The notes: generated by a model from the sequence alone, not told the origin. A DNA stretch of 64,000 nt from Corydoras sp. C115 (GCA_019802505.1 JAFMOC010000395.1:448501-512500); one strand, 5' to 3'; counted from the first letter of the stretch, positions 46,887 through 50,968 are shown. Made by a program: numbers and translations.

Positions 46887-47650
46887 GTACATATTATATA
46901 GTAGGGCGGCACGGTGGCTTAGTGGTTAGCACGTTCTCCTCTCAGTACTAGGGATTCCCGGTTCGAATCCCCATCTGGGTGGAGTTTCCATGTTCTCCCC
47001 GTGTCCGCGTGGGTTTCCTCCGGGTTCTCCGGTTTCCTCCCACAGTCCAAAAACATGGATCAAGTCAATTGAATTCTCCAAATTGCCCCATATAGAGTGT
47101 GTGTGTGAGTGAGTGTGTGCCCAGCGATGGATTGGCGCCCTGTCCTGGGTGTATCTGCACAGCGCCCGAGACGTTCTCCCCTGGATGGGCATGGGGAACC
47201 CCACCGCGACCCTAATAGAGGATAAAGCGGGAGATAATGAATGAATGAATTATATAGTAGTTGTGGCAACTGTAGTTTATGAGGGATTATAGTAGTTATG
47301 GCAACCGAACTTGTATTTTTGCTTGCAGTTTTATTTTATGACGTTACTATTTATATTTTTTATGTTTAAGAATTTGTCTGTGGGATTTTTTTGTTTGTCA
47401 GATACTAATGTTGGGTGAGGTGGACTGGATCAGCATCCTAGTTCATCCCAAAGGTGTAACGGTGGTCCATGTCGTGTTCCATAACAATAAGAACCAACAT
47501 GACGAGACCTGATGAAGGGAACCCGCAGCTCAGACACGTTAAGAGAAAGTAGGCGTGTCCTGATCTCACCTCTTCTCCAGTGAGGTAGTACGCAGACAGC
47601 AGGCCTCCAACGTATCGGATGTTCACCTCAAAGACCGACGCCTCTCCACT
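10060..47650 (-). CDS. man1c1: man1c1, Golgi alpha-1,2-mannosidase IC, partial gene (last nine exons)
   Basis: Class I (GH47) alpha-1,2-mannosidases are calcium-dependent type II membrane enzymes of the Golgi that trim Man8-9 N-glycans towards Man5. Nine minus-strand exons were assembled by reading the reverse complement: 47650-47570, 27771-27677, 22444-22321, 20399-20306, 18158-18043, 15965-15746, 14288-14116, 11933-11818 and 10210-10060. Every intron is GT-AG, phases join, and the total is 1170 bases (389 residues plus TAA). The three acidic catalytic residues of the family (in LAEFGTL, GDSFYEY and LRPEVIE), the Thr of FNTEAHP that binds calcium, and the cysteines in HLACF and TCHESY are present. 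MAN1C1 is preferred over MAN1A1/MAN1A2 because of SPVSGNWVQHH, DVYSST.SHDN.QQ and the HPLPV..SD tail; this is from memory. The N-terminal 240 or so residues lie outside the window. No frameshift or stop was found. Confidence 0.88.
10253..10536 (-). mobile_element. V-SINE with two internal deletions, 12-bp TSD
   Basis: Flanked by ctcacattccat at 10241-10252 and 10537-10548. It lacks the gcagatacacccaggacag block and part of the B-box region. It lies 40 bases upstream of the last man1c1 exon's acceptor, on the opposite strand of reading. Confidence 0.88.
10598..10938 (-). mobile_element. V-SINE, full length
   Basis: Complete copy; second of four copies packed into the 1.6-kb intron before the last exon. 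Confidence 0.88.
10955..11294 (-). mobile_element. V-SINE, nearly full length
   Basis: Separated from the previous copy by only 16 bases. The head ends at aagccacctta without gtgccgccc. Confidence 0.87.
11316..11722. mobile_element. MITE with long terminal inverted repeats (copy 1)
   Basis: The left end reads tttggacacgcccccttttc...agatggactttgtagtc; the right end is its approximate inverse, ctacaaagtccatct. The interior contains ggttattgggtggctcccag and gtgtcactg.ggtgtttaaa. No coding capacity. Relatives lie at 14785-15610, 17697-17953 and 33180-33309. Confidence 0.7.
11818..11933 (-). CDS. man1c1: man1c1 exon h
   Basis: This exon has 38 codons plus 2 bases. It contains ALEKHCRVDAGYSGIRDVY and QQSFFLSETLK, the conserved segment that lines the active site just before the C-terminal helix. 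Acceptor ttctgcAG; donor GTGAGT. The split codon AA|G gives the Lys of ETLKYLYLLF. Confidence 0.9.
12100..12122. repeat. C-rich tract
   Basis: Mostly C with few A, inside otherwise unique intron sequence (11941-12370). Confidence 0.8.
12542..12889 (-). mobile_element. V-SINE, first unit of a dimer
   Basis: Nearly complete, with a small disruption near the B box (gattcgaaccccacagg). Together with the next unit it is bounded by cttgtaagat at 12532-12541 and 13070-13079. Confidence 0.88.
12890..13069 (-). mobile_element. V-SINE, second unit of a dimer, internally deleted
   Basis: The 3' end is joined directly to gaggaaacccacgcggac, removing about 170 bases after a G run. It shares one target-site duplication with the preceding unit. 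Confidence 0.85.
13116..13246 (+). mobile_element. V-SINE, 5'-truncated, 12-bp TSD
   Basis: Flanked by aaactcaaacct at 13104-13115 and 13247-13258. It contains a C run of about 17 at the site that reads gaaccccaccgcgac in intact copies. Confidence 0.87.
13321..13378 (-). mobile_element. V-SINE head fragment
   Basis: Only the antisense B-box and A-box region remains (gattcgaacctggagc, agaacatgctaacc). Confidence 0.6.
13379..14115. other. intron sequence, nothing recognised
   Basis: Unique intronic DNA between man1c1 exons h and g, with T-rich and A-rich stretches near 13945-13975. No exon-like frame was convincing. Confidence 0.5.
14116..14288 (-). CDS. man1c1: man1c1 exon g
   Basis: This exon has 2 split bases plus 57 codons. 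It contains KLGPEAFRFDGG and YYILRPEVIESYMYMWR, then THDPKYREWGWEAVQ. The Glu of LRPE is the third catalytic carboxylate of the family (Glu599 in human ER mannosidase I, from memory). Acceptor cttcacAG; donor GTAAG after CAG. Confidence 0.9.
14398..14452. repeat. (TG)n microsatellite
   Basis: Interrupted TG repeat with gacat spacers. Confidence 0.9.
14706..14750. repeat. (CG)n(CA)n microsatellite
   Basis: Short alternating CG followed by about 17 CA units; alternating purine-pyrimidine throughout. Confidence 0.92.
14785..15610. mobile_element. MITE (copy 2) with partial tandem duplication
   Basis: The left terminus (14785-14905) carries aaagtttggacacgcccc and atggactttgtagttctac. A right terminus follows at 15180-15278. 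A second interior plus right terminus (15279-15610) then repeats about 320 bases without a left end. The interior repeats tcagttctgcagtga, gtgtttaaat and ctctgtggtggtactattgg. This best fits one element followed by a local duplication. Confidence 0.7.
15645..15682. repeat. (TG)n microsatellite
   Basis: About 18 TG units, about 60 bases from the donor of man1c1 exon f. Confidence 0.95.
15746..15965 (-). CDS. man1c1: man1c1 exon f
   Basis: This is the longest exon, 73 codons plus one base. It carries KSSGGLTYVAEWRGGILDHK, KMGHLACFAGGM and THTCHESY. The Cys residues of HLACF and TCHESY are the pair that forms the conserved GH47 disulfide. The exon is read open through its whole length and uses donor GTACGT and acceptor aaccAG. 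Confidence 0.9.
16040..16195 (+). mobile_element. V-SINE 3' part
   Basis: Diverged from intact copies (ccctatgtagcgtgtgtg) and ends without the (ATGA)n tail. Confidence 0.7.
16205..16518 (-). mobile_element. V-SINE, nearly full length
   Basis: Tail (atcc)n; the gcagatacacccaggacagg block is deleted. Abuts the previous fragment. Confidence 0.85.
16571..16926 (+). mobile_element. V-SINE, full length
   Basis: Complete, with A box TGGCTTAGTGA (one mismatch) and intact B box; tail (ATGG)n. Confidence 0.9.
16927..17696. other. intron sequence, nothing recognised
   Basis: GC-richer unique intronic DNA between man1c1 exons f and e. Small ORFs at 17452-17684 show no family resemblance. Confidence 0.5.
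17697..17953. mobile_element. MITE (copy 3), palindromic
   Basis: Ends agatggactttt and aaagtccatct are inverted. The interior holds a second long inverted repeat, ggtattagggtggtggatga against tcatccaccaccctaataac, so most of the element can fold on itself. Confidence 0.7.
17976..18028. repeat. (TG)n microsatellite
   Basis: About 26 TG units, ending 15 bases from the donor of man1c1 exon e. Confidence 0.96.
18043..18158 (-). CDS. man1c1: man1c1 exon e
   Basis: This exon has 2 split bases plus 38 codons: HVSLGGLGDSFYEYLIKSYL, then a charged helix ending MYYSALE. The Asp of GDSFYEY corresponds to the family's catalytic Asp (Asp463 in human ER mannosidase I, from memory). Acceptor ccctcAG; donor GTACGG. 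A (TG)n tract lies only about 15 bases downstream of the donor and another lies about 50 bases upstream of the acceptor, so both splice sites sit close to length-variable DNA. Confidence 0.88.
18207..18269. repeat. (TG)n microsatellite
   Basis: About 31 units with one GTGAGTG interruption, upstream of the same exon's acceptor. Confidence 0.96.
18483..18552. mobile_element. possible retroelement 3' end
   Basis: aagatttatttctctagcacctttcacag...aaagtgctt resembles LINE-like 3' ends common in fish. It is cut by the SINE that follows. Assignment is from memory. Confidence 0.35.
18553..18856 (-). mobile_element. V-SINE, head-truncated
   Basis: Stops within the B box after cgaaccgagcgctgag. It is followed by a short segment (gtggggtgcattctgccccc) that recurs at 21456-21475. 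Confidence 0.82.
19360..19442 (-). mobile_element. V-SINE, old head fragment
   Basis: Diverged head, ending gatgaccgctatgccagcg. The same end is repeated at 19745-19767. Confidence 0.6.
19453..19768 (-). mobile_element. V-SINE joined to a copy of the older head
   Basis: Tail and core are of the young type, but the head reads gttgagaggagaacgtgatg then actgctatgccagcgtgcc, like the old fragment at 19405-19442. The ccgg.ttgaatatt sequence flanks it on both sides. Confidence 0.8.
19781..20128 (-). mobile_element. V-SINE, full length
   Basis: Flanked by ccgggttgaatatt at 19770-19783 and 20128-20141; a third copy of that motif lies at 19443-19456. Confidence 0.88.
20306..20399 (-). CDS. man1c1: man1c1 exon d
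   Basis: This exon has 31 codons plus one base. It contains KPQGLYPNFLSPVSGNWVQ; the split codon C|AT supplies the His before HVSLGG. The SPVSGNWVQHH string is one reason for choosing the MAN1C1 paralogue. Acceptor gttgcAG; donor GTGAGT. Confidence 0.87.
20488..20692 (+). mobile_element. tRNA-derived SINE, second family, full length
   Basis: A box TAGCTCAGTGG, B box GGTTCAAATCC, middle gagcaagacccttaaccctc and tail gtcgctttggataaaagcgt...aaatgtaaatgta. An hAT element is inserted in the tail. Confidence 0.9.
20693..21138. mobile_element. non-autonomous hAT-type transposon (copy 1)
   Basis: The 446-bp element has terminal taggggtg/caccccta. It is flanked by perfect 8-bp duplications atgtaaat at 20685-20692 and 21139-21146, the length typical of hAT transposition. 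Subterminal regions repeat tagtcgact and gaatcg motifs. No transposase is encoded. A relative in inverted orientation lies at 42142-42597. Confidence 0.88.
21588..22178 (-). mobile_element. L2-type LINE 3' fragment, antisense
   Basis: Homologous to 53607-54221 in inverse orientation: tail tagtcattcagcagacgctt, then the region encoding the end of a reverse-transcriptase ORF (WWNxLPxS, SLRSSDDRR). A C-rich run plus a T run of about 30 at 21727-21771 interrupts it. Confidence 0.82.
22321..22444 (-). CDS. man1c1: man1c1 exon c
   Basis: This exon has 41 codons after one split base. It contains WNWGWASAGSSILAEFGTL followed by HLEFLHLTELSGNPVF. The Glu of LAEF corresponds to one of the three catalytic carboxylates of the family (Glu330 in human ER mannosidase I, by remembered alignment). 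Acceptor gttgcAG; donor GTCGGA, a weaker donor than its neighbours but still GT. An antisense L2 LINE fragment ends about 140 bases downstream in the intron. Confidence 0.87.
22445..23327. other. intron sequence, nothing recognised
   Basis: Unique DNA between man1c1 exons b and c, partly GC-rich with short A runs at 22806 and 23180. Confidence 0.5.
23328..23682 (-). mobile_element. V-SINE, full length, 11-bp TSD
   Basis: Flanked by tctctcaatta at 23317-23327 and 23683-23693. Confidence 0.92.
23729..24069 (+). mobile_element. V-SINE, full length, 15-bp TSD
   Basis: Flanked by atatacgaccaattt at 23714-23728 and 24070-24084. Near the 3' end a C run replaces the ggatgggcatggggaac block. Confidence 0.92.
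24100..24216 (+). mobile_element. possible retroelement 3' end
   Basis: tgtgaatttccctattgtgg gacaaataaaggtttatc followed by (ttatc)n resembles a LINE-like 3' end found widely in fish. The preceding V-SINE was inserted just upstream. Confidence 0.4.
24711..24915. repeat. C-rich tandem repeat, about 62-bp unit
   Basis: Four units of tgcgaccagcacgcacacgc plus ctgcatgcaccgata, each followed by a C run of 8 to 20 bases. Confidence 0.92.
25244..25601 (-). mobile_element. V-SINE, full length
   Basis: Complete copy; no certain target-site duplication. Confidence 0.88.
25615..25905 (+). mobile_element. V-SINE, old sense copy
   Basis: Diverged core (tcctgtgtcccctggggttc) and tail ggaagataatgaaatgagatg. 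It starts just inside the B box and sits tail-outward beside the previous copy. Confidence 0.7.
25906..26740. other. intron sequence, nothing recognised
   Basis: Unique DNA with blocks of balanced composition and TAATTA-type motifs around 26080-26520. Could include conserved non-coding DNA, but this cannot be tested here. Confidence 0.4.
26754..27078 (-). mobile_element. V-SINE, internally shortened, 13-bp TSD
   Basis: Flanked by tccacttttattt at 26741-26753 and 27079-27091. Two small deletions remove the ctcaattga and gaggaaacccacgcgg blocks. Confidence 0.88.
27400..27525 (+). mobile_element. interspersed repeat of unassigned class (copy 2)
   Basis: Contains ttttttcttgccactgttgc then ttcggcttgctctgcataaa; 3' end only. 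Confidence 0.55.
27677..27771 (-). CDS. man1c1: man1c1 exon b
   Basis: This exon has 31 codons plus 2 bases. It reads VFKQK...LGEKLLPAFSTPTGIPRG, the well conserved GH47 segment leading to the substrate cleft. Acceptor ctctcAG; donor GTGAGT after GGCAG. The split codon AG|T gives the Ser that opens the next segment, SGTSWNWGWAS. Confidence 0.87.
27932..28062. repeat. 22-bp tandem repeat, six E-box (TCACGTGA) units
   Basis: Six units of gagtacaggtcacgtgatga, spaced exactly 22 bases (first ggtcacgtgat at 27941, last at 28051). Each carries the palindromic octamer TCACGTGA, a binding consensus for bHLH-zip factors of the MiT/USF type. It lies 161 bases upstream, in gene direction, of man1c1 exon b. 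Confidence 0.95.
28160..28494 (-). mobile_element. V-SINE, nearly full length, head eroded
   Basis: The tail end is diverged (tctcactatcttccagctct), and the head ends accactgagccagtg. Confidence 0.82.
28515..28930 (-). mobile_element. V-SINE with large G-rich expansion, 19-bp TSD
   Basis: Flanked by cctgacaatataaatattt at 28496-28514 and 28931-28949. A nearly pure G tract of about 65 bases (28562-28627) sits where intact copies read gcggtggggttcccc. Confidence 0.93.
29357..29415. repeat. (CA)n microsatellite
   Basis: CA repeat with two CACGA interruptions. Confidence 0.95.
29570..29629. repeat. (CA)n microsatellite
   Basis: About 30 CA units. Confidence 0.96.
29728..30198. repeat. 14-bp minisatellite
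   Basis: About 33 units of ttcactacacaacg with variants (acaacatt, acaaaacg). Three units make 42 bases, so a spurious ORF stays open. Confidence 0.95.
30210..31190. repeat. TG-rich satellite, about 97-109-bp unit
   Basis: Repeats of gtgctgtctgtatgtgtgta then tactgtggtgtgttgtgtg and ttgagtgtatgt, at intervals of 109, 109, 98 and 97 bases between 30602 and 31015. Long ORFs on both strands are composition artefacts. Confidence 0.95.
31200..31767. other. intron sequence, nothing recognised
   Basis: Unique DNA; the frame at 31328-31522 (minus) was considered and shows no family resemblance. Confidence 0.45.
31768..32034 (-). mobile_element. V-SINE, head-truncated
   Basis: Begins at ctttatcctctattagg and stops at ccacccag, just before the B box. 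Confidence 0.85.
32122..32341 (-). mobile_element. V-SINE, 5'-truncated, near-perfect TSD
   Basis: Lacks the core and head. Flanked by catctgaacgt (32111-32121) and catctgaatgt (32342-32352). A (CA)n tract has grown within the cacacactcactcacac region. Confidence 0.83.
32353..32795. other. intron sequence, possible conserved non-coding DNA
   Basis: Unique, repeat-free block with ttttgggttgccatttaaaa and homeodomain-like TTAATTA motifs. Function cannot be judged without alignment to other fish. Confidence 0.3.
32805..33115 (-). mobile_element. V-SINE, head-truncated, 9-bp TSD
   Basis: Flanked by caatatcat at 32796-32804 and 33117-33125. The tail is short, and the tRNA-like head is lost after the B box. 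Confidence 0.83.
33180..33309. mobile_element. MITE right end (copy 4)
   Basis: The right terminus only: gaactacaaagtccatct then gcgaaaagggggtgtgtcca aacttttggac. It shows the full outer end of this family. A V-SINE follows immediately. Confidence 0.7.
33312..33660 (+). mobile_element. V-SINE, full length
   Basis: A box followed by a small duplication (gtggtttggtggcatg); B box intact; (AATG)n tail reaches about 33672. Confidence 0.9.
34154..34810 (+). mobile_element. V-SINE, old sense copy split by a younger antisense copy
   Basis: 5' part 34154-34335 (tggggatccaggttccaatc, core diverged) and 3' part 34674-34810 (ctaaattgcccctatataga, gatgggcatggggaacccc). The younger copy at 34336-34673 lies between. 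Confidence 0.72.
34336..34673 (-). mobile_element. V-SINE, nested in an older copy
   Basis: Nearly complete; lacks atccatcgctgggca. Inserted in the linker of the older element. Confidence 0.87.
35211..35567 (+). mobile_element. V-SINE, full length
   Basis: Complete with A box TGGCTTAGTGG and B box GGTTCGAATCC; tail (ATGG)n. Confidence 0.92.
35756..36101 (+). mobile_element. V-SINE, first unit of a tandem dimer
   Basis: Full-length unit whose tail (gatgatgaatgact) is joined directly to the next head. The pair shares agcatggctttt at 35744-35755 and 36451-36462. Confidence 0.9.
36102..36450 (+). mobile_element. V-SINE, second unit of a tandem dimer
   Basis: Full-length unit, head to (ATGG)n tail. 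It interrupts a dispersed repeat that continues as ttgcgcccttcgtatac at 36461. Confidence 0.9.
37076..37126. repeat. (CA)n microsatellite
   Basis: About 25 units. Confidence 0.95.
37127..37250 (-). mobile_element. interspersed repeat of unassigned class (copy 3)
   Basis: Antisense: acagtggcaagaaaaaactc, ggggactcatcctccttgag. Confidence 0.55.
37245..38110. repeat. CTGT-rich satellite with ggactaccaaact units
   Basis: Blocks of (CTGT)n alternate with ctgctggactaccaaact and atataaatgtctgtc. A higher-order period near 260 bases repeats from about 37330 to 37590. Confidence 0.92.
38620..38782 (-). mobile_element. V-SINE, old antisense fragment
   Basis: Core diverged (gtggaaggaaatcagag); head kept (ccaagccaccgtgccgc). 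Confidence 0.7.
38783..39602. other. intron sequence, nothing recognised
   Basis: Unique DNA with a local duplication ggcgccgctgt at 39104-39125. No coding signal accepted. Confidence 0.4.
39603..39770 (-). mobile_element. V-SINE, 5'-truncated
   Basis: Only the 3' half, ending cacacagacacactc; G-rich insertion at 39649-39664. Confidence 0.8.
40094..40710. repeat. long compound (CA)n repeat
   Basis: More than 600 bases of CA interrupted regularly by ctaacacacac. The longest simple repeat in the window. Confidence 0.97.
41159..41507 (+). mobile_element. V-SINE, full length, 18-bp TSD
   Basis: Flanked by aattagttcattcattgg at 41141-41158 and 41508-41525. C run at 41453-41463. Confidence 0.93.
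41664..41711. repeat. (TCTAA)n microsatellite
   Basis: About nine pentamer units. Confidence 0.92.
42014..42058. repeat. (TG)n microsatellite
   Basis: About 22 units. Confidence 0.95.
42142..42597. mobile_element. non-autonomous hAT-type transposon (copy 2, inverted)
   Basis: 456 bp with the same ends as copy 1 in opposite orientation. Flanks are gtgttctc (42134-42141) and atgttctc (42598-42605), 7 of 8 matching. A short A/T expansion near 42440-42480 and an insertion near 42398-42440 distinguish it. Confidence 0.85.
42656..42755 (-). mobile_element. V-SINE fragment
   Basis: Core directly joined to the head end (gagaaggttgaacgtgctaa), deleting the B box. Confidence 0.65.
42765..43104 (-). 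mobile_element. V-SINE, nearly full length
   Basis: Missing ggggttccccatg at the G-tract site (reads ggttgcggcccatccagg). Confidence 0.87.
43119..43476 (-). mobile_element. V-SINE, full length, 13-bp TSD
   Basis: Flanked by gatgtattatgat at 43106-43118 and 43477-43489. Shares agcacatgtacactccaccc with the previous copy, so the two belong to a closely related subgroup. Confidence 0.92.
43490..43957. other. intron sequence, possible conserved non-coding DNA
   Basis: Unique DNA with TTAATTA-like and TCAATTAATCC motifs near 43815-43880. No exon found. Confidence 0.3.
43958..43992. repeat. (CA)n microsatellite
   Basis: About 17 units. Confidence 0.93.
44019..44290 (+). mobile_element. V-SINE, old sense copy
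   Basis: Diverged head (tcagcacgtccacctctcag); linker replaced by a (TG)n run at 44169-44197. Confidence 0.72.
44313..44668 (+). mobile_element. V-SINE, full length, near-perfect TSD
   Basis: Flanked by atgtcacagag (44301-44311) and atgtcacaaag (44669-44679). A box TGGCTTAGTGG and B box intact. Confidence 0.9.
44680..44911 (-). mobile_element. V-SINE, old antisense copy with (CA)n
   Basis: Runs from gacagggtaccaatccatcg to a diverged head; a (CA)n tract of about 22 units (44737-44780) has arisen inside the linker. Confidence 0.72.
44912..45620. other. intron sequence, nothing recognised
   Basis: Includes (GGGCA)n at 44975-45002 and a GC-rich block at 45300-45335; otherwise unique. Confidence 0.45.
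45621..45947 (-). mobile_element. V-SINE with G expansion
   Basis: Nearly complete; 16-17 G at 45655-45670 at the family's G site; part of the linker (cagatacacccaggac) is deleted. Confidence 0.88.
46015..46208 (+). mobile_element. V-SINE, old 5' half
   Basis: Head and core only, diverged (tggcgtaatggttaacacg); ends at tcctatatactgta. Confidence 0.72.
46568..46615. repeat. (TG)n plus G run
   Basis: About 16 TG units then ggtgtgggggggg. Confidence 0.9.
46835..46886. repeat. (TA)n followed by poly-T
   Basis: About 12 TA units and 27 T. Confidence 0.93.
46905..47249 (+). mobile_element. V-SINE, full length, 11-bp TSD
   Basis: Flanked by ttatatagtag at 46894-46904 and 47250-47260. Closest to a family consensus in this window, with ggaaccccaccgcgacccta intact. 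Confidence 0.93.
47570..47650 (-). CDS. man1c1: man1c1 exon a (first in window)
   Basis: This exon has 27 codons and contains SVFEVNIRYVGGLLSAYYL, the conserved early helix of the GH47 (alpha/alpha)7 barrel. The acceptor is ctgcAG and the donor is GTGAGA after GAG, phase 0. The preceding exon, expected to encode the VDxLDTL region, was not found between 47651 and 64000, so that intron exceeds 16 kb. A 19,798-bp intron follows. Confidence 0.85.
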
Positions 47651-47707
47651 CTGCAGGACAAACACACCAAAAATGTCATTATAAATAAAAATATACAAAG
47701 AAATAAG

Positions 47708-47763
47708 GCCGGCACGGTGGCTTAGTAGTTAGTATGTTCTCCTCTCAGCGCTGGGGATTCAGT
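47708..47763 (+). mobile_element. V-SINE head fragment
   Basis: Only the tRNA-like head up to the start of the B box (ggccggcacggtggcttag). Confidence 0.75.
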
Positions 47764-47856
47764 TTTGGGAAGGCTCTTTCTGTCACAACAGCGCACTAGT
47801 TTACAGAACTTCATTAAATCTAGTTAGGTTTTTATATTTCTATAGGTTTTTTATAA

Positions 47857-48205
47857 GGGTGGCACGGTGGCTTTGTGGTTTAGCATGTTCTCCTCTCAGC
47901 GCTAGGGATTCCCGGTTCGAATCCCCATCTGGGTGGAGTTTCCATGTTCTCCCCGTGTCCGCGTGGGTTTCCTCCGGGTTCTCCGGTTTCCTCCCACAGT
48001 CCAAAAACATGGATCAAGTCAATTGAGTTCTCCAAATTGCCCCATACAGAGTGTGTGTGTGTGTGTGAGTGTGTGCTCAGCGATGGATTGGCGCCTGTCC
48101 TGGGTCTATCTGCCCAGCGCCCGAAACGTTCTCCCTGGATGGGCATGGGGAACCCCCCTGCGACCTTAATAGAGGATAAAGCGGGAGATAATGAATGAAT
48201 GAATA
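47857..48205 (+). mobile_element. V-SINE, full length
   Basis: A box TGGCTTTGTGG, B box intact, (AATG)n tail grading into (AAAT)n. Confidence 0.9.
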
Positions 48206-48249
48206 AATAAATATATAAATATATATATATGCAAAAAAGCTATTTATTT

Positions 48250-48376
48250 AATCCCAATCTGGGTGGAGTTTGCATGTTCTCCCCATGTCCGCGTAGGTTT
48301 TTTTTTGGGGTTCTCCGGTTTCCTTCCACAGTCCAAAAACATGGAATTATTTTGAATTAGATGCTTTAATTGCCCC

Positions 48377-48407
<31 letters not shown>

Positions 48408-48540
48408 TTGAGTGTGTGCCCAGTGATAGATTGGCTGCCTGTTCTGGCTGTATCTGCCCAGAACCCTGAAATGTTCTTCCCTGGATGGGCATAGGGAACC
48501 CCCCCCCCCCCCATGTGGGGATTAGGCAGTAGAGAATGAG
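48250..48540 (+). mobile_element. V-SINE, old sense copy lacking the head
   Basis: Core diverged, a (TG)n tract in the linker (48376-48403) and a C run of 14 at 48499-48512. Confidence 0.75.
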
Positions 48541-48954
48541 ATGTGCTGTAACTGTGTAACTTATAATTACACATCTCTTGGTTGGAATCTCTGTGCTGGG
48601 TCATATTTCAGTTTCCTCCGGCGGTGCCTCATCACCTCACAGCGGGCGAGCGGCTGAGCGCACCTGTGTTTAATCAGCTCATTAAGCTCCACACAATAAA
48701 GAGAGTGCAGACGCAGCTCGGCCGGCCGCTGGTTTGGCTGAGCGCTGCGCTCCCTGGACGCTCTCCAGCGGCCGTGCAGGCTAAGCCGTGCTGGCTCGCG
48801 CTGTTTATTAGTGAGACGCGTGTTAGATGATGTTCCACCGTTGTCAGTAGAACTGCTTCCTTTTGTTCTCCATTTTTTTAGTTTGTTATTAAGTGGAACC
48901 TCTCTGGTTATTTTCATGATGTGAATTTAACCTTGATTTCTTTGATCTACACGT

Positions 48955-49060
48955 TATGGAATAGAATAGAATAAAAACTTTATTGTCCATTAAACTTAAA
49001 TGGAAAATTGTCTTTGGCAGTCTGGCAGACAAATTCATGTACAATACAATATAATAAACA
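48955..49060. mobile_element. possible retroelement 3' end
   Basis: aataaaaactttattgtcca and gtacaatacaatataataaa resemble LINE-like ends common in fish; followed by A-rich DNA. Confidence 0.35.
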
Positions 49061-49150
49061 CGTATATAATAATAAAAAAATAATAATAATAAAAAAATAA
49101 AATAAAAAAAAATAGAATCAAAAATAAATATATATATATATATATAAATT

Positions 49151-49528
49151 TGCGGCAGGGTAGCTTAGTGGTCAGCACGTTCGCCTCTCAGCTCTAGGGA
49201 TTCCCGGTTCGAATCCCCATCTGGGTGGAGTTTCCATGTTCTCCCCGTGTCCGCGTGGGTTTCCTCCGGTTTCTCCGGTTTCCTCCCACAGTCCAAAAAC
49301 ATGGAACAAGTCAATTGAGTTCTCCAAATTGCCCTATTTAGAGTGTGTATGCATGTGTGTCTATGTGTGTGAGTGAGTCTGTGCCCAGCGATAGATTGGC
49401 GTCCTGTCCTGGGTGTATCTGCCCAGCGCCCGAAACGTTCTCCCCTGGATGGGCATGGGGAACCCCCCCACGACCCTAATAGAGGATAAAGCGGAAGATA
49501 ATGAATGAATGAATGAATGAATGAATAA
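49151..49528 (+). mobile_element. V-SINE, full length
   Basis: Head begins gcggcagggtagcttagtgg; linker slightly expanded (gtgtatgcatgtgtgtc); long (AATG)n tail. Confidence 0.9.
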
Positions 49529-49635
49529 ACGTTAGGGCTGGATACAGGGACACGCCTCTTAATCCACCCGTTCATTAGAATTCAGTCCACCTGCCAGAGG
49601 TGCAAACACTCATGCACTCGGTCAGTAAACAAAAC

Positions 49636-49963
49636 CCAGCCATGCGGTTTAGTGCACATCTGCCTCTCAGCGCTGAGGGTGTGGGTTCAAATCCCGATCA
49701 GGGTCGAGTTCTCATGTTCTTCCCGTGTCTGTATGGACCCCGTCCTGTTTTCTTCCACATTCTAAAAACTTGGATTTAAGTTGAAATGGCTCTATATTGC
49801 TCTATAATGCTCTAAATTGCCCCATCTTAATTTGCCCCTATATAGTATATATGTGTGTAGCGCCCTGTCCTGGGTGTATCTGCCCAGCCCCTGAAACATC
49901 AAACACGGGTCACCCCCCATGACCATCAAATCAGATTGAGGGAAGATAATGAATGAATGAGTG
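49636..49963 (+). mobile_element. V-SINE, old sense copy
   Basis: Highly diverged; its 3' third is part of the local duplication starting at 49883. Confidence 0.65.
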
Positions 49964-50228
49964 TATCTTCTGTTCCCCGCGTACATGGTTCTGGCTCTGA
50001 CCGGTTGAGGTGTTTTGCATCATGTGGTGTTTATTCCATCAAACTGACCAGCCCCTGCCCAGCCCCTGAAACATCAAACACGGGTCACCCCCCGTGACCA
50101 TCAAATCAAATTAAGGGGATGATAATGAATGAACGAGTGTATCTTCAGTTTCCCACGCACATGGTTCTGGTTCTGACCCGGTTGAGGTGTTTTGCATCAT
50201 GTGGTGTTCATTCGATCAAACTGACCAC
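49883..50228. repeat. direct duplication, about 175-bp unit, two copies
   Basis: cccagcccctgaaacatcaa begins at 49883 and 50058. Both copies include catggttctgg and gttgaggtgttttgcatcat. Confidence 0.88.
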
Positions 50229-50305
50229 TGGGTTTCAAAACATGCTGAGTGTGCTTTCACTTGTAGGGGTCACACACCATTCGCGGTACTGTTTACCCTG
50301 AGGAT

Positions 50306-50327
50306 GGTGGTGGTGGTGGTGGTGGGT
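50306..50327. repeat. (GGT)n microsatellite
   Basis: About seven units. Confidence 0.85.
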
Positions 50328-50845
50328 GATTGGGTGGGTACATGCTCTGTAGTATTTCTGTTATGATGTTCGTCTCGTGGTCGGCACCGGTATTACCCTC
50401 ATGCGGTCATGTTCCGAACGAGCTGTTCTGTCATTGTTGTTTACGCTGGAGAACAAATGTACTTGACATTTTAGAACTCCATGCGGTGAAGTCCTTTTCC
50501 ACTGCAGACGTGATTCTGCAGACTCCATGCCCGAGCACGCCGTATGAAACCCGATACACAGTCAGTTTAAACGGAGATGAGATAATTGCCTCAGTATGTC
50601 ATCCTAATTACATTGCTTCAACTTTAGATCTGATGCTACTTACTGGCTCTTAACCGCTCGTCGGAGGATTATGATAATCCAGTTTGGTAGAAAATTGCTC
50701 TCTGATAAAAATCTTTGGAGTTTTGGCGAGTAAACTATGGAGTTTTCTCTGAAAGTGGGATTTCGTTTACACCAGCGCAAAATGGCTTGTGAACTTTTAA
50801 AAAATGCATTCATTAATAAATGTGCCTTTACTTTAAACACCATAT
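50328..50845. other. intron sequence, nothing recognised
   Basis: Unique DNA. The frame at 50330-50653 (plus) is open for 107 codons but has no family resemblance and no splice context I trust. Confidence 0.35.
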
Positions 50846-50968
50846 TCATTCATTCATTCATTCCTTCATTATCTTCCACTTAATCCTCTTGAGGGGTTCT
50901 CCATGCCCATCCAGAGGAGAACGTTTCAAGCACTGGACAGATTGGACGTCAGGACGCCATGTTTTTTA
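50846..50968 (-). mobile_element. V-SINE, 5'-truncated
   Basis: Only the 3' end through gagaacgtttcaagcactgg, then a diverged stretch. Confidence 0.75.

Noticed and set aside
50330..50653. 107-codon plus-strand ORF
   Set aside because: Only moderate length, no recognisable domain, no splice or promoter support; kept as unique intronic DNA.
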